DNA from: UBA6168 sp964573725
Lineage (GTDB): Bacteria > Bacteroidota > Bacteroidia > Chitinophagales > Saprospiraceae
Direction of reading: 5' to 3'
NCBI GenBank assembly: GCA_964573725.1
Contig: CAZNLJ010000009.1
Span: 1-64,000, forward strand
DNA length: 64,000 nt
Shown: positions 54,551 through 63,271 of the stretch, one piece after another
How the letters are laid out: every line of letters begins with the position of its first letter
How positions within the stretch are numbered: the first letter of the stretch is position 1
Notes under the pieces: generated by a model
Databases searched by the model: none
Told to the model about the DNA's origin: nothing
What the model saw: only the letters and a program-made list of their open reading frames with translations
Translations under genes and position numbers: made by a program

Positions 54551-54611
54551 TCGGCAGGGGCATCATGTGTGCGGGAACTTCAGGTTCCCTTCCGAAATAA
54601 AAGCAGCAATC

Positions 54612-56111
54612 ATGGTAATGGACATACAACCGGACATCAGCAGGCAAATGGCATCGACCCCCGTCGCACAGGGTCAGGAGCTGCAATTCCTGAAATCCGC
54701 CCTGCATGAGGACAACCCATTCATTACGACGGAGGAAGCCGTCGACTGGCTGCGCCGGCGAAACGAGGAGGTGAGCGTCCGGATTGAGCGGCAGCGCTTG
54801 CAGGCGCTCAAGAACTGGCATTTTCATCCGGAAACCGGCAACCTCTGCCACGAAAGCGGCCGTTTTTTTTCCATTGCGGGGCTGTCGGTCAAGACAAATT
54901 GGGGTAAGACCGGTGCATGGTCGCAACCGATCATCAACCAGCCGGAAATCGGGTTCCTGGGAATCATCGCGAAATCGTTCAACGGGATACTGTACTTCCT
55001 GATGCAGGCGAAGATCGAGCCCGGCAACATCAACCATGTCCAATTGTCGCCGACCCTACAGGCCACCAAGAGCAATTATACCCAGATCCACAAGGGAAAG
55101 AAACCCCTCTACCTGGAATATTTCAATGGGGAACGGGGCAGGACGGTGCTGCTGGACCAGCTGCAATCCGAGCAGGGAGCCCGTTTCCTGCGCAAGCGCA
55201 ACCGGAACATCATCGTCCAGGTGGAGGAGGACATACCGGTTCACGAGGATTACCGCTGGCTGACCCTCGGTCAGATCAAGAAGCTCATGTTGTTGGACAA
55301 CACCGTGAACATGGATACGCGGACGGTGATTTCCGGTATCCCGTTCGGTCATTTTCCGGCGGAAGTCGTCGATTTTTACGCGGCCATGTCGAGCCATTAC
55401 ATCGTGCCCGGCAGCCGTTCCTTCGAGCTGTTGAAGTCTTCCCTGAACGGGGAAGCGGCCTTACATTCCTTCAATGACATCATATCCTGGATTACCAACC
55501 TCAAAATGATGGCGGAGCTGGAGGTTACGCCCATTCCGCTCCGGCAGGTGGAGGATTGGGCCGTCACCGAATATGACATCCGGCATGAAGCGGGCAAGTA
55601 TTTCCGCGTCATCGGTGTCCAGGTCGAAATCAGCAACCGGGAGGTGCAGGCCTGGTCGCAGCCGCTCATCGAGCCCACCCAGGAGGGCATTTGTGCCTTT
55701 GTGGTGAAAAAAATAAACGGGGTATACCATTTCATCGTCCAAGCAAAGCTGGAGTGCGGGAATTTCGACATCCTGGAGTTGGCACCGACCGTCCAGTGCA
55801 TAACCGATAATTACCAAGTCACGCCGAAAGGGAAGTTGCCATTCCTGGATTACGTCCTGGAGGCCGCGCCGGCGCGGCACATTTTCGATGCCTACCAATC
55901 GGAGGAAGGCGGCCGATTTTACAAGGAGCAGAACCGCAACTTGCTCATCGAGGCGGACGACGCATTCGACGAAGCCTTGCCGGCGAATTACATCTGGATG
56001 ACCCTGAACCAATTGAAAACCCTGATCCGGTTCAACAACTACCTGAATGTGCAGGCGCGCAGTCTGCTTTCCATCATCAATTTCCTGCCCGGAGACCGGC
56101 TTGTCCGGTAA
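54612..56111 (+). CDS. NDP-hexose 2,3-dehydratase
   Basis: A 499-residue two-repeat protein matching EvaA/TylCVI-type enzymes. These remove the C2 hydroxyl of an NDP-4-keto-6-deoxyhexose as the first step to 2-deoxysugars. The two halves repeat the family blocks: 'WSQPIINQPEIGFLGIIAKSFNGILYFLMQAKIEPGN' with 'QSEQGARFLRKRNRN', and 'WSQPLIEPTQEGICAFVVKKINGVYHFIVQAKLECGN' with 'QSEEGGRFYKEQNRN'. It precedes a 3-ketoreductase-like gene, exactly the partner the chemistry needs. This is rare in surface glycan loci and typical of antibiotic sugar pathways. Confidence 0.92.
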   Translation: MVMDIQPDISRQMASTPVAQGQELQFLKSALHEDNPFITTEEAVDWLRRRNEEVSVRIERQRLQALKNWHFHPETGNLCHESGRFFSIAGLSVKTNWGKTGAWSQPIINQPEIGFLGIIAKSFNGILYFLMQAKIEPGNINHVQLSPTLQATKSNYTQIHKGKKPLYLEYFNGERGRTVLLDQLQSEQGARFLRKRNRNIIVQVEEDIPVHEDYRWLTLGQIKKLMLLDNTVNMDTRTVISGIPFGHFPAEVVDFYAAMSSHYIVPGSRSFELLKSSLNGEAALHSFNDIISWITNLKMMAELEVTPIPLRQVEDWAVTEYDIRHEAGKYFRVIGVQVEISNREVQAWSQPLIEPTQEGICAFVVKKINGVYHFIVQAKLECGNFDILELAPTVQCITDNYQVTPKGKLPFLDYVLEAAPARHIFDAYQSEEGGRFYKEQNRNLLIEADDAFDEALPANYIWMTLNQLKTLIRFNNYLNVQARSLLSIINFLPGDRLVR

Positions 56112-56151
56112 GGGCGGACGGGGGCGGACCGGCCCAGATAAAAATAAGGAT

Positions 56152-57111
56152 GTGAAAATAGGAGTCTTAGGTTGTGCCAGTGTGGCCCGCCGGTTGGTGA
56201 TACCGGCGATCAAGGGCAGCGGCGTTTTTGACTTGGCGGCCATTGCCAGCCGCGACGAAAGCAAGGCCGCCGCCTGTTGCAGGGAGTTCGGCGGCGTACC
56301 CATAGGTTCGTACGATGCCCTGTTGGAGCGGGAGGACATCGAGGCGGTGTACATACCGCTGCCGACCGGGCTCCACGCGGAATGGGCCGGCAAGGCGCTC
56401 CGTGCCGGGAAGCATGTCCTGGTGGAGAAATCATTGGCTGCCGGCATGCAGGAAGTCGAGGACTTGCTGGGGCAGGCGGCACAGGCGAACCGCGCCTTGT
56501 GGGAAAATTTCATGTTCGAGCACCACAGCCAGTTCGCCTACATCCGGCGGCAGCTGGACGAAGGTGCCGTCGGGGAAATAAGGTCCCTGCGTGCCTCCTT
56601 CGGATTTCCCCCATTCCAGGATGCGGACAACATCCGGTACAGCCATGCCTTGGGAGGCGGCGCCTTGCTGGATGCCGGTGCCTACACCGTCAAGGTAGCC
56701 CAGTTGCTGTTGGGAACGGATTTGTCGGTGAAGGGGGCAAGCCTGGTCGTCCCCGAAGGTGCCGAGGTGGATATCTACGGCGGTGCATTCCTGCGGCGTC
56801 CGGACGGATGTTTTGCGGAGCTGGCATTCGGCTTCGACCATTTCTACCAGTGCGAGCTCGAGATCTGGGGGAGCAAGGGAAAGCTGACCGCGGACCGGAT
56901 CTTTACGGCCCCTCCCGGTTTCCAGCCGACGGTCGTCATCGAACGGCCCAATGAGACCCATCGCATCACCCTGCCGGCGGACAATCATTTCATCCGCATC
57001 CTGCAAGTGTTCCACCGGTCGGTCATCACCGGTGAATTCCCGTCGAACTACGAGATCCTTCGGAACCAGGCATCCTTGCTTCACAACATACAACTCCATG
57101 CAAACAATTGA
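56152..57111 (+). CDS. Gfo/Idh/MocA oxidoreductase, likely NDP-hexose 3-ketoreductase
   Basis: A 319-residue NADP-binding reductase with 'IGVLGCASVARR' at the N-terminus and the catalytic Lys of the family in 'VLVEKSLAA' (EK motif), then 'GGGALLDAGAYTVKVAQLLLG'. Its position 41 bp after the 2,3-dehydratase gene points to the TylCII/KijD10 role: reducing the 3-keto product so that a 2-deoxysugar results. The start is GTG at 56152. Its last 14 bp overlap the aminotransferase gene. Confidence 0.88.
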   Translation: MKIGVLGCASVARRLVIPAIKGSGVFDLAAIASRDESKAAACCREFGGVPIGSYDALLEREDIEAVYIPLPTGLHAEWAGKALRAGKHVLVEKSLAAGMQEVEDLLGQAAQANRALWENFMFEHHSQFAYIRRQLDEGAVGEIRSLRASFGFPPFQDADNIRYSHALGGGALLDAGAYTVKVAQLLLGTDLSVKGASLVVPEGAEVDIYGGAFLRRPDGCFAELAFGFDHFYQCELEIWGSKGKLTADRIFTAPPGFQPTVVIERPNETHRITLPADNHFIRILQVFHRSVITGEFPSNYEILRNQASLLHNIQLHANN

Positions 57112-58201
57112 GAAAAGAAAACTCCGTGTCGTCTCCAGTCCTTCGTTGGCACCCCTGGAGGAATACCTATCCTTGCTGCGGACACCTTGGGAAACAGGCG
57201 TGCTGACGCACAACGGCCCATTGGTGCAGCGGCTGGAGGCGGCCTTGCGGGAACACTTGCCCGTGCGGAACATCGTCACCATGGTCAATGGTACCATCGC
57301 CTTGCAACTGGCCTTGAAAGCACTGGACGTCAAAGGGGAGGTAATCACCACGCCCTTCTCCTGGGTGGCGACGGCGAGTGCGATCCGCTGGGAGCAGTGC
57401 ACCCCCGTTTTCGTGGATATCGACCCCCATACGCTGAACATCGACCCGGCCGGGATCGAACAGGCCATTACCCACCGGACCACCGCCATCATGGCGGTGC
57501 ATGTGTTCAGCAATCCTTGTGATACGGAAGCCATCGCGGATATCGCCCGCCGCAGGAACCTGAAAGTGATCTACGATGCCGCCCACGCCGTGGGGGTCCG
57601 TTACCAGGGGCGGTCCGTGCTGGAGCACGGGGACATCTCCGCCACCAGTTTCCATGCCACCAAGATTTTCAACACCGGCGAAGGTGGTGCCTGTATCACC
57701 CCGGACGACAACCTGCACGAGCGGCTGCAGCGGCTCCGATTCTTCGGATACGATGCGGACAAAGCGGTGGTGGAGGACGGTACCAACGGCAAGATGACGG
57801 AAATCCATGCTGCGCTCGGCCTGGCCAACCTGCCCTACCTGGACCAGGTCATCGCCCGTCGGCGGGACATATTCGCGTTGTATGCGGAAGGTTTGAAAGA
57901 CTGCCCCTCGATCCGGTTCCAGCAATTCGACCCGGAGGCTTACAACTACAGTTACATGCCGGTGATTTTCGACACCGAGCAGCAACTGCTGGCGGTGGAA
58001 AAGGAGCTGATAGCCCATTCGATCCTGCCCCGGCGGTACTTCTACCCCTCCCTGAACACTCTGCCCGCCGTTGCGCCCTACCAGCACATGCCGGTCTCCG
58101 AATCCATATCGGACCGGATCCTTTGTCTTCCTTCCAATAATCAGCTGACGGACGAGGACGTATACGAAGTCATCGGGCGAATCCGCGCCGTCCTTGCATA
58201 A
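57098..58201 (+). CDS. DegT/DnrJ/EryC1 sugar aminotransferase
   Basis: A 367-residue PLP enzyme with the full aminotransferase pattern: 'TPFSWVATASAIRW', Asp160 in 'VIYDAAHAVGV' (pairs with the pyridine nitrogen), and Lys189 in 'SFHATKIFNTGEGG', the Schiff-base lysine. It would add an amino group to a keto-sugar (C3 or C4), so the final product may be an amino-2-deoxysugar. It overlaps the reductase gene by 14 bp. A large hairpin follows directly after its stop. Confidence 0.93.
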   Translation: MQTIEKRKLRVVSSPSLAPLEEYLSLLRTPWETGVLTHNGPLVQRLEAALREHLPVRNIVTMVNGTIALQLALKALDVKGEVITTPFSWVATASAIRWEQCTPVFVDIDPHTLNIDPAGIEQAITHRTTAIMAVHVFSNPCDTEAIADIARRRNLKVIYDAAHAVGVRYQGRSVLEHGDISATSFHATKIFNTGEGGACITPDDNLHERLQRLRFFGYDADKAVVEDGTNGKMTEIHAALGLANLPYLDQVIARRRDIFALYAEGLKDCPSIRFQQFDPEAYNYSYMPVIFDTEQQLLAVEKELIAHSILPRRYFYPSLNTLPAVAPYQHMPVSESISDRILCLPSNNQLTDEDVYEVIGRIRAVLA

Positions 58202-58217
58202 ATCCCGCCCGGAGATA

Positions 58218-58259
58218 CTTCGGGAAGCGCCGGGGTTCCTGCCCCGGCGCTTCCCGAAG
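58218..58259. repeat. Perfect 18-bp inverted repeat after the aminotransferase gene
   Basis: Arms 58218-58235 and 58242-58259 are perfect complements around the 6-nt loop TTCCTG. This GC-rich hairpin lies 16 bp after the stop. No T-run follows, so it is not a classical terminator; it could limit read-through, protect the upstream mRNA, or bind a protein. Confidence 0.85.
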
Positions 58260-58291
58260 CGGATTCGGAACGCCACCATCCTGACACACCC

Positions 58292-59674
58292 GTGAGAATC
58301 ATCCTGGCCACCTATGGATATCCCCCCCACTACTGGGGCGGTTCGGAATCGTATGTCCGGTGGTTGGCCGGATACCTGACCCAATGCGGGCACGAGCCGC
58401 TGGTCATTGCCGGTGCGACCGACGCACAGCTGGACGGTATGGAGCCATTGTACCGGGACGACCACCTGCGGGCGGCCCATTATCGGCAGGATGGCGTTCC
58501 GGTGATTGCCTGTTCGCACCATCCCCGTACGATTGAGCTGTACAGCCGTTACAATCCGGCCTGGGCGGCTTCCTGGGAAGGCATTCTGTCCGCGTGGTAC
58601 GGGGAGGCGGACCGTCCGGTACCCTTGCTTCATCTGCATGCGGTCTCACCGCTGATAAATGCAAGCCTGATCGAGGCGGCGCGTCGGATATTCCCGGCTA
58701 TCCGGGTGCTCTATTCCTACCATGTTCCGGAGAGTTGTCCGAAAGGCACCTTGCTCTATTTCGGCAAATCATTCTGTAACATCCGTCCTACGGCGGGAAC
58801 CTGTACAGCTTGTCTGTTGCAGGCCCGGACCGGGTGGCCCGGACCGGTGGTCCGGGCGGTCGCGGCCCTGCTGCCGGAGCGGAACCTGTTGCCGGCCGGG
58901 ACGCCGGTTCCCTTCCAGCTTCGCCGGTATGTGGCGGAGCAAATCCGACAGTACGGGGCATTTTCGCTTCAGGTGGACCGCTGGTTGGTCTTTTCCAGGC
59001 AGGTGGAGTCCTTGCTCCAGCGGTTGGACATACCGGCCGACCGGATCGCCCTGATCCGGCACGGCATCGACGACGTGTTCCGGGCGGAAGCCGGAGACGT
59101 GGCGGCCGGTGGCGGTCGGGCGGGAGATGGACCGACGACATTCGTATTCATCGGCAGGTTCAAGCGCGTAAAGGGGCTCGGCACCCTTCTGCGGGCATGG
59201 ACGGCCTCCCCGCCGGAGGCAGGCCGGGAGTTGCTGTTGTTAGGCGGGGCGGACGACATGGACAGCGCCTTGTCCGGTCGCCTGGCGGCGGCGGTCCGTC
59301 GCCCGGACATCCGGCACCTGGGCATCCTGCCCGCGGAGCAAGTCAGGGAGGTATTGCGCAGGGCCCATTGTGTGGTCATACCCTCCGAGTGGGTGGAAAT
59401 CGGGCCGTTGACCCTGCACGAAGCCATCGCTTGCGGAGCCAACGTCATCACCTCCGACATCGGGGGGTGTGCGGAGTTGGCGGCACATTACGGCGAGGTT
59501 TGCCGGACCTTCCGGATGGGTGACGCCGGCGACCTGTGGGAAAAGATCCGGACCTTCCGATACCGGCCGGTGGACCGGACCGTGGTGGGCCAATCCGAGC
59601 ACAACGCGCAGGTGTTGGCGGAATACCGACGGCTGTTGGAGCCGTCCGCCCCCGACACCATCGAACCGATATGA
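58292..59674 (+). CDS. Family 4 glycosyltransferase
   Basis: A 460-residue GT-B-fold transferase. The N-terminal domain begins 'IILATYGYPPHYWGGSESYVRWLAGYL' and the C-terminal domain has 'FVFIGRFKRVKGLGTLLRA', 'VVIPSEWVEIGPLTLHEAIACGANVITSDIGG' (the EX7E-type nucleotide-sugar site). A Cys-containing insert 'CNIRPTAGTCTACLL' lies in the middle. The start is GTG at 58292. It shares an ATGA overlap with the next transferase gene. Donor and acceptor are unknown. Confidence 0.92.
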   Translation: MRIILATYGYPPHYWGGSESYVRWLAGYLTQCGHEPLVIAGATDAQLDGMEPLYRDDHLRAAHYRQDGVPVIACSHHPRTIELYSRYNPAWAASWEGILSAWYGEADRPVPLLHLHAVSPLINASLIEAARRIFPAIRVLYSYHVPESCPKGTLLYFGKSFCNIRPTAGTCTACLLQARTGWPGPVVRAVAALLPERNLLPAGTPVPFQLRRYVAEQIRQYGAFSLQVDRWLVFSRQVESLLQRLDIPADRIALIRHGIDDVFRAEAGDVAAGGGRAGDGPTTFVFIGRFKRVKGLGTLLRAWTASPPEAGRELLLLGGADDMDSALSGRLAAAVRRPDIRHLGILPAEQVREVLRRAHCVVIPSEWVEIGPLTLHEAIACGANVITSDIGGCAELAAHYGEVCRTFRMGDAGDLWEKIRTFRYRPVDRTVVGQSEHNAQVLAEYRRLLEPSAPDTIEPI

Positions 59675-60924
59675 CGAACATCATCTACCTGAATTCACAC
59701 CCTATCCAATACTTCGCGCCCCTCTATCGGGAGATGGCCGGTCATCCTTCCATTTCCCTGACCGTATTGTATTGTTCCCGCCATGGATTGGGCGGGGAGA
59801 AGGACCGCGAATTCGGGGTGGACGTAAAATGGGATGTCCCCGTATTGGACGGATACCCGTCCGTGTTCTTGCCGAACAGGTCCCTTTCCCGGGCGGGCAT
59901 CTACAGTTTTTGGGGACTATTCAACCCGGCGGTGGTGACTTATCTCCGGCGGGCGCCGAAAAGCATGGTCATCGTACATGGGTGGGGGTACCTGACCCAT
60001 TTGCTGACCTTGGTGGCGGCCCGCATCCTGGGGCATACGGTCTGCCTGCGGGGAGAAAGCCCGGACGTGCATGAGCAGGGCCGCAGCCGGACCTCCCTGC
60101 GGCTGCGGAAAGTGGTTTTCGGCGGGTTGCTTTTCCGGTTGCCGCACCGTTTCCTGTACATCGGCAGCCAGAACCGGCTTTTTTACAAGCGGTACGGCGT
60201 TTCGGACGACCGCATGGTCTTCGCACCGTATGCGGTGGACAACGAACGGTTTGCGGCCGCCCACGCGCGCCTGCTTCCCTTCCGGCGGGAAAGCCGGGAA
60301 AGGTTGGGCATCCCACCGCATAAGAAAGTGCTGCTTTTTTCCGGAAAATACATTGAAAAGAAGCGTCCCATGGATTTGCTGCGGGCCTTCCGACGTTGTC
60401 GGTACCGGCCGGAAGCCTTCCTGGTGCTGGTCGGGGACGGCGCCCTGCGGCCGGAGATGGAAAATTATATCCGGCAGGCCGGGTTGGAGGAGTCGGTCCT
60501 GTTGACCGGATTTGTGAACCAGGCCGGCATTGCGGAATACTACGCCCTTGCGGACCTGTTCGTGATGTGTTCCGGAGCGGGAGAGACCTGGGGATTGTCC
60601 ACGAACGAGGCCATGAATTTCCGGCTGCCCCTGCTGTTGTCCGATTGGACGGGAAGTGCCGCCGACCTGGTGGCGGAGGGTGTGAACGGTTACACCTTTC
60701 CTATGGGAGATATCGACGCATTGGCGGAGCGGCTGGACCTCCTGCTGGGCTTGTCCGATGCGGAGCGTACCGAGATGGGGCAAGCATCCGCCCGACGGGT
60801 CGAATCCTACGGATACAAAACAATCATCCGCCACCTGTTGGCTGCCCCGGGCAGTCCTCCCGACCCGGTCCTGCGGCCGGAGGAGGACCGGCAGGGGGCG
60901 GCCACCCTATCTGCGAAGCCTTGA
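59671..60924 (+). CDS. Family 4 glycosyltransferase
   Basis: A 417-residue GT-B transferase. The N-terminal motif 'IIYLNSHPIQYFAPLYREMA' is characteristic of a common GT4 subgroup; the C-terminal domain has 'VLLFSGKYIEKKRPMDLLRAF', 'VLLTGFVNQAGIAEYYALADLFVMCSGAGETWGLSTNEAMNFRLPLLLSD' with the donor-binding EAMNFRLP region. The start overlaps the previous stop, and its own TGA overlaps the TTG start of the next gene. It works on the cytosolic face of the membrane. Confidence 0.92.
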   Translation: MTNIIYLNSHPIQYFAPLYREMAGHPSISLTVLYCSRHGLGGEKDREFGVDVKWDVPVLDGYPSVFLPNRSLSRAGIYSFWGLFNPAVVTYLRRAPKSMVIVHGWGYLTHLLTLVAARILGHTVCLRGESPDVHEQGRSRTSLRLRKVVFGGLLFRLPHRFLYIGSQNRLFYKRYGVSDDRMVFAPYAVDNERFAAAHARLLPFRRESRERLGIPPHKKVLLFSGKYIEKKRPMDLLRAFRRCRYRPEAFLVLVGDGALRPEMENYIRQAGLEESVLLTGFVNQAGIAEYYALADLFVMCSGAGETWGLSTNEAMNFRLPLLLSDWTGSAADLVAEGVNGYTFPMGDIDALAERLDLLLGLSDAERTEMGQASARRVESYGYKTIIRHLLAAPGSPPDPVLRPEEDRQGAATLSAKP

Positions 60925-61943
60925 AGATACTGATAGCGGGACAATTCAAGTCCTGGGCACTGGAACATCATTACGTGCGGTACCTGGCGGACTACGCGAC
61001 GGTCTTCACCTATCCGGCGGAGGAGATTTTCAACGAATACTACGACGCCACCCCGGTCCACAAGGTATTGTACCGCCTGGGATTGTCCCGTATCGACCGG
61101 ACCGTCGGGGAGGGCCTGTTGGCCGAAGCCGAGCGGGTGCGGCCGGATATCATTTGGGTGTTCAAGGGGATGCGGATCACGCCGGCGGTCTTGCGGACCC
61201 TGCGGGAGCGGGGCATCCGGCTGGCGAACTACAATCCCGACCACCCCTTCCTTTTTTCCAGCCGGGGCAGTGGCAACCGGAATGTGACGGACGGCATCGG
61301 TGTGTACGACCTGCATCTCTGTTACAGCCGGGCGGTCATGGAGCGAATTTCCCGGGAATACGGGATTGCGACGGCCAGGCTGCCTTTCGGTTTCGAATTG
61401 TCGGAGCCGGATTTCACCGCCATCGAGCCTGTGCCGGAGACTGCACGCGGTTGTTTCGTCGGCAATCCGGACAAGACGAGGGTGGAACACCTGGTGGCCA
61501 TGGCGAGCGGCGGGATTGCCCTGGACGTATTCGGCCATGGATGGGAGCGGTACTTGCCGCGGCATCCGCATGTCCGCATCCACGATGCGGTATACGGATT
61601 GGACTACTGGCGTACCATCCGTTCCTACCGGCTGCAATTGAACATCTTCCGGCCCCATAATACGGGGAACCACAACATGCGTACGTTCGAGGTGCCGGGT
61701 GCCGGCGGTATCCTGTTGGCACCGGACAGTCCGGAGCACCGTGAATTCTTTCGGGCAGGGCAGGAAATTTTCCTGTACCGGGACAAGGAAGACATGGTCA
61801 GGCAGGCCCGGCACCTCCTGTCCTTATCCGAGGAAGAAGCGGCCGCGGTACGCCGGGCGGCCCGGGAACGGTCCGTCGGCAGCAAATATACTTACCGGGA
61901 GCGGGCGGCACAGGCTGCGGCCGCCTTGGGAACCCTGTTGTAG
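60921..61943 (+). CDS. CgeB-like glycosyltransferase
   Basis: A 340-residue protein related to the CgeB / family 1-like transferases: 'ILIAGQFKSWALEHHYVRYL', 'PDIIWVFKGMRIT', 'NYNPDHPF', 'RGCFVGNPDKTRVEHLVAM', 'DVFGHGWERYLP' and 'FRPHNTGNHNMRTFEVPGAGGILLAPDSPEHREFF' (donor-binding end). The start is a TTG at 60921 that overlaps the previous stop (TTGA); other in-frame starts upstream would lie inside the neighbouring gene. It probably adds one sugar of the repeat unit. Confidence 0.85.
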   Translation: MKILIAGQFKSWALEHHYVRYLADYATVFTYPAEEIFNEYYDATPVHKVLYRLGLSRIDRTVGEGLLAEAERVRPDIIWVFKGMRITPAVLRTLRERGIRLANYNPDHPFLFSSRGSGNRNVTDGIGVYDLHLCYSRAVMERISREYGIATARLPFGFELSEPDFTAIEPVPETARGCFVGNPDKTRVEHLVAMASGGIALDVFGHGWERYLPRHPHVRIHDAVYGLDYWRTIRSYRLQLNIFRPHNTGNHNMRTFEVPGAGGILLAPDSPEHREFFRAGQEIFLYRDKEDMVRQARHLLSLSEEEAAAVRRAARERSVGSKYTYRERAAQAAAALGTLL

Positions 61944-62048
61944 CATCATCCGGGCGCGCCGGCAAGGTCGGTTGCGTCCGATCCATAGACATCGGTGTTC
62001 GTCACCCGCGGGTAAAGGCATGACCTGGACCGCACCCATCGCCATCAT

Positions 62049-63257
62049 ATGGTCATCGTATCCTGTTCCGGAAAATTCCACGCCTTCAACCTGGCGGAGG
62101 AGCTGGCCGGCCGAAATATGCTCGGCGGCCTTTTTACCACCTATGCTTACCGGCGCAACAATTGGATGCGGCGGTTTGCCGGCCGGGTGGACAAGGAGGA
62201 GATACCGGTGGAAAAGATCCGGACGGCGGTACCGCTGGCGGTGTTGATGCGGCTTCGGCAGGAGCCGCACCGGTGGAACGAGTGGTTCGACCGATGGGTG
62301 GCCGGCCGGTTGCCCCGCTATGCCGGCCAGCGGGTGTTCATCGGCTGGAGTGGTATGTCCCTCCATTCCCTGCGCCGGGCGCGCACCCTCGGCATGGTAC
62401 GGATACTGGAGCGTGGCTCCGCCCACATCGTCCACCAGGACGCCCTGTTGCGGGAGGAATATGCCAAGTTCGGCGTCCGGTTCCGCATCGACCCCAAGAC
62501 CGTCGAAAAAGAATTGCGGGAATACGAAGAGGCGGATTACATATCCATCCCTTCCCTGTTTGCCCGTCGTACCTTCCTCGAGGAAGGGATACCGGAGAAA
62601 AAGCTCTTGCTGAACAACTACGGCACCAGCAGCATATTCCAACGCGGACCGTCCGAACCTACCGATTCGGTATTCCGGATCGTCTATCTCGGCAACCTGA
62701 CCATTCAAAAAGGATTGGTATACCTGTTCCAGGCCCTCCGCCGGCTGGAAATTCCGCCGGAGAAATGGGAAGCCTGGTTCATCGGTAAGATAGACGGGGA
62801 GATGCAGTCGACGGTGGAGGAATACCGGCAGGCCAACTGGAAATTCTTCGGCCATGTCAACCATTACGAACTGCCCGGCTTGCTGGCGCAATGCGATGTG
62901 GGGGTGATGCCCTCCATCCAGGACGGATTCGGGATGGTCATCCCGCAGATGATGGGATGCGGCGTGCCGGTCATCGCCAGCACCAATTCGGCGGGGGAGG
63001 ATGTCATCCGTGACGGCAGCAACGGGTACCTGGTCCCGATCCGCCGGGCCGACCTCATCGGCGAGCATCTCCGGCAGTTGTACGGAAACCCGGAAAAATT
63101 GCGGAGAATGAAAGCGGATGCTGCCCGTGATATCCAGCGCCAAGCCCTTTCCTGGTCGGATTACGGAGACCGTTACGCGGACCACATCCGGCAGTTGACC
63201 GGTACGGGGGCCTGGCAAGACCGGGTTGGGGAGAAGGCCGGTGGCATCCTTGGATAA
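62049..63257 (+). CDS. Family 4 glycosyltransferase
   Basis: A 402-residue GT-B transferase with N-terminal 'VIVSCSGKFHAFNLAEELAGRNM' and C-terminal 'IVYLGNLTIQKGLVYLFQAL', 'FFGHVNHYELPGLLAQCDVGVMPSIQDGFGMVIPQMMGCGVPVIASTNS' and 'VIRDGSNGYLVP', the donor site pattern of GT4. The ATG at 62049 lies 105 bp after the previous gene. Its N-terminal 'LERGSAHIVHQ' segment is common in this subgroup. Donor unknown. Confidence 0.92.
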   Translation: MVIVSCSGKFHAFNLAEELAGRNMLGGLFTTYAYRRNNWMRRFAGRVDKEEIPVEKIRTAVPLAVLMRLRQEPHRWNEWFDRWVAGRLPRYAGQRVFIGWSGMSLHSLRRARTLGMVRILERGSAHIVHQDALLREEYAKFGVRFRIDPKTVEKELREYEEADYISIPSLFARRTFLEEGIPEKKLLLNNYGTSSIFQRGPSEPTDSVFRIVYLGNLTIQKGLVYLFQALRRLEIPPEKWEAWFIGKIDGEMQSTVEEYRQANWKFFGHVNHYELPGLLAQCDVGVMPSIQDGFGMVIPQMMGCGVPVIASTNSAGEDVIRDGSNGYLVPIRRADLIGEHLRQLYGNPEKLRRMKADAARDIQRQALSWSDYGDRYADHIRQLTGTGAWQDRVGEKAGGILG

Positions 63258-63271
63258 AAAACAAGAGAAAA

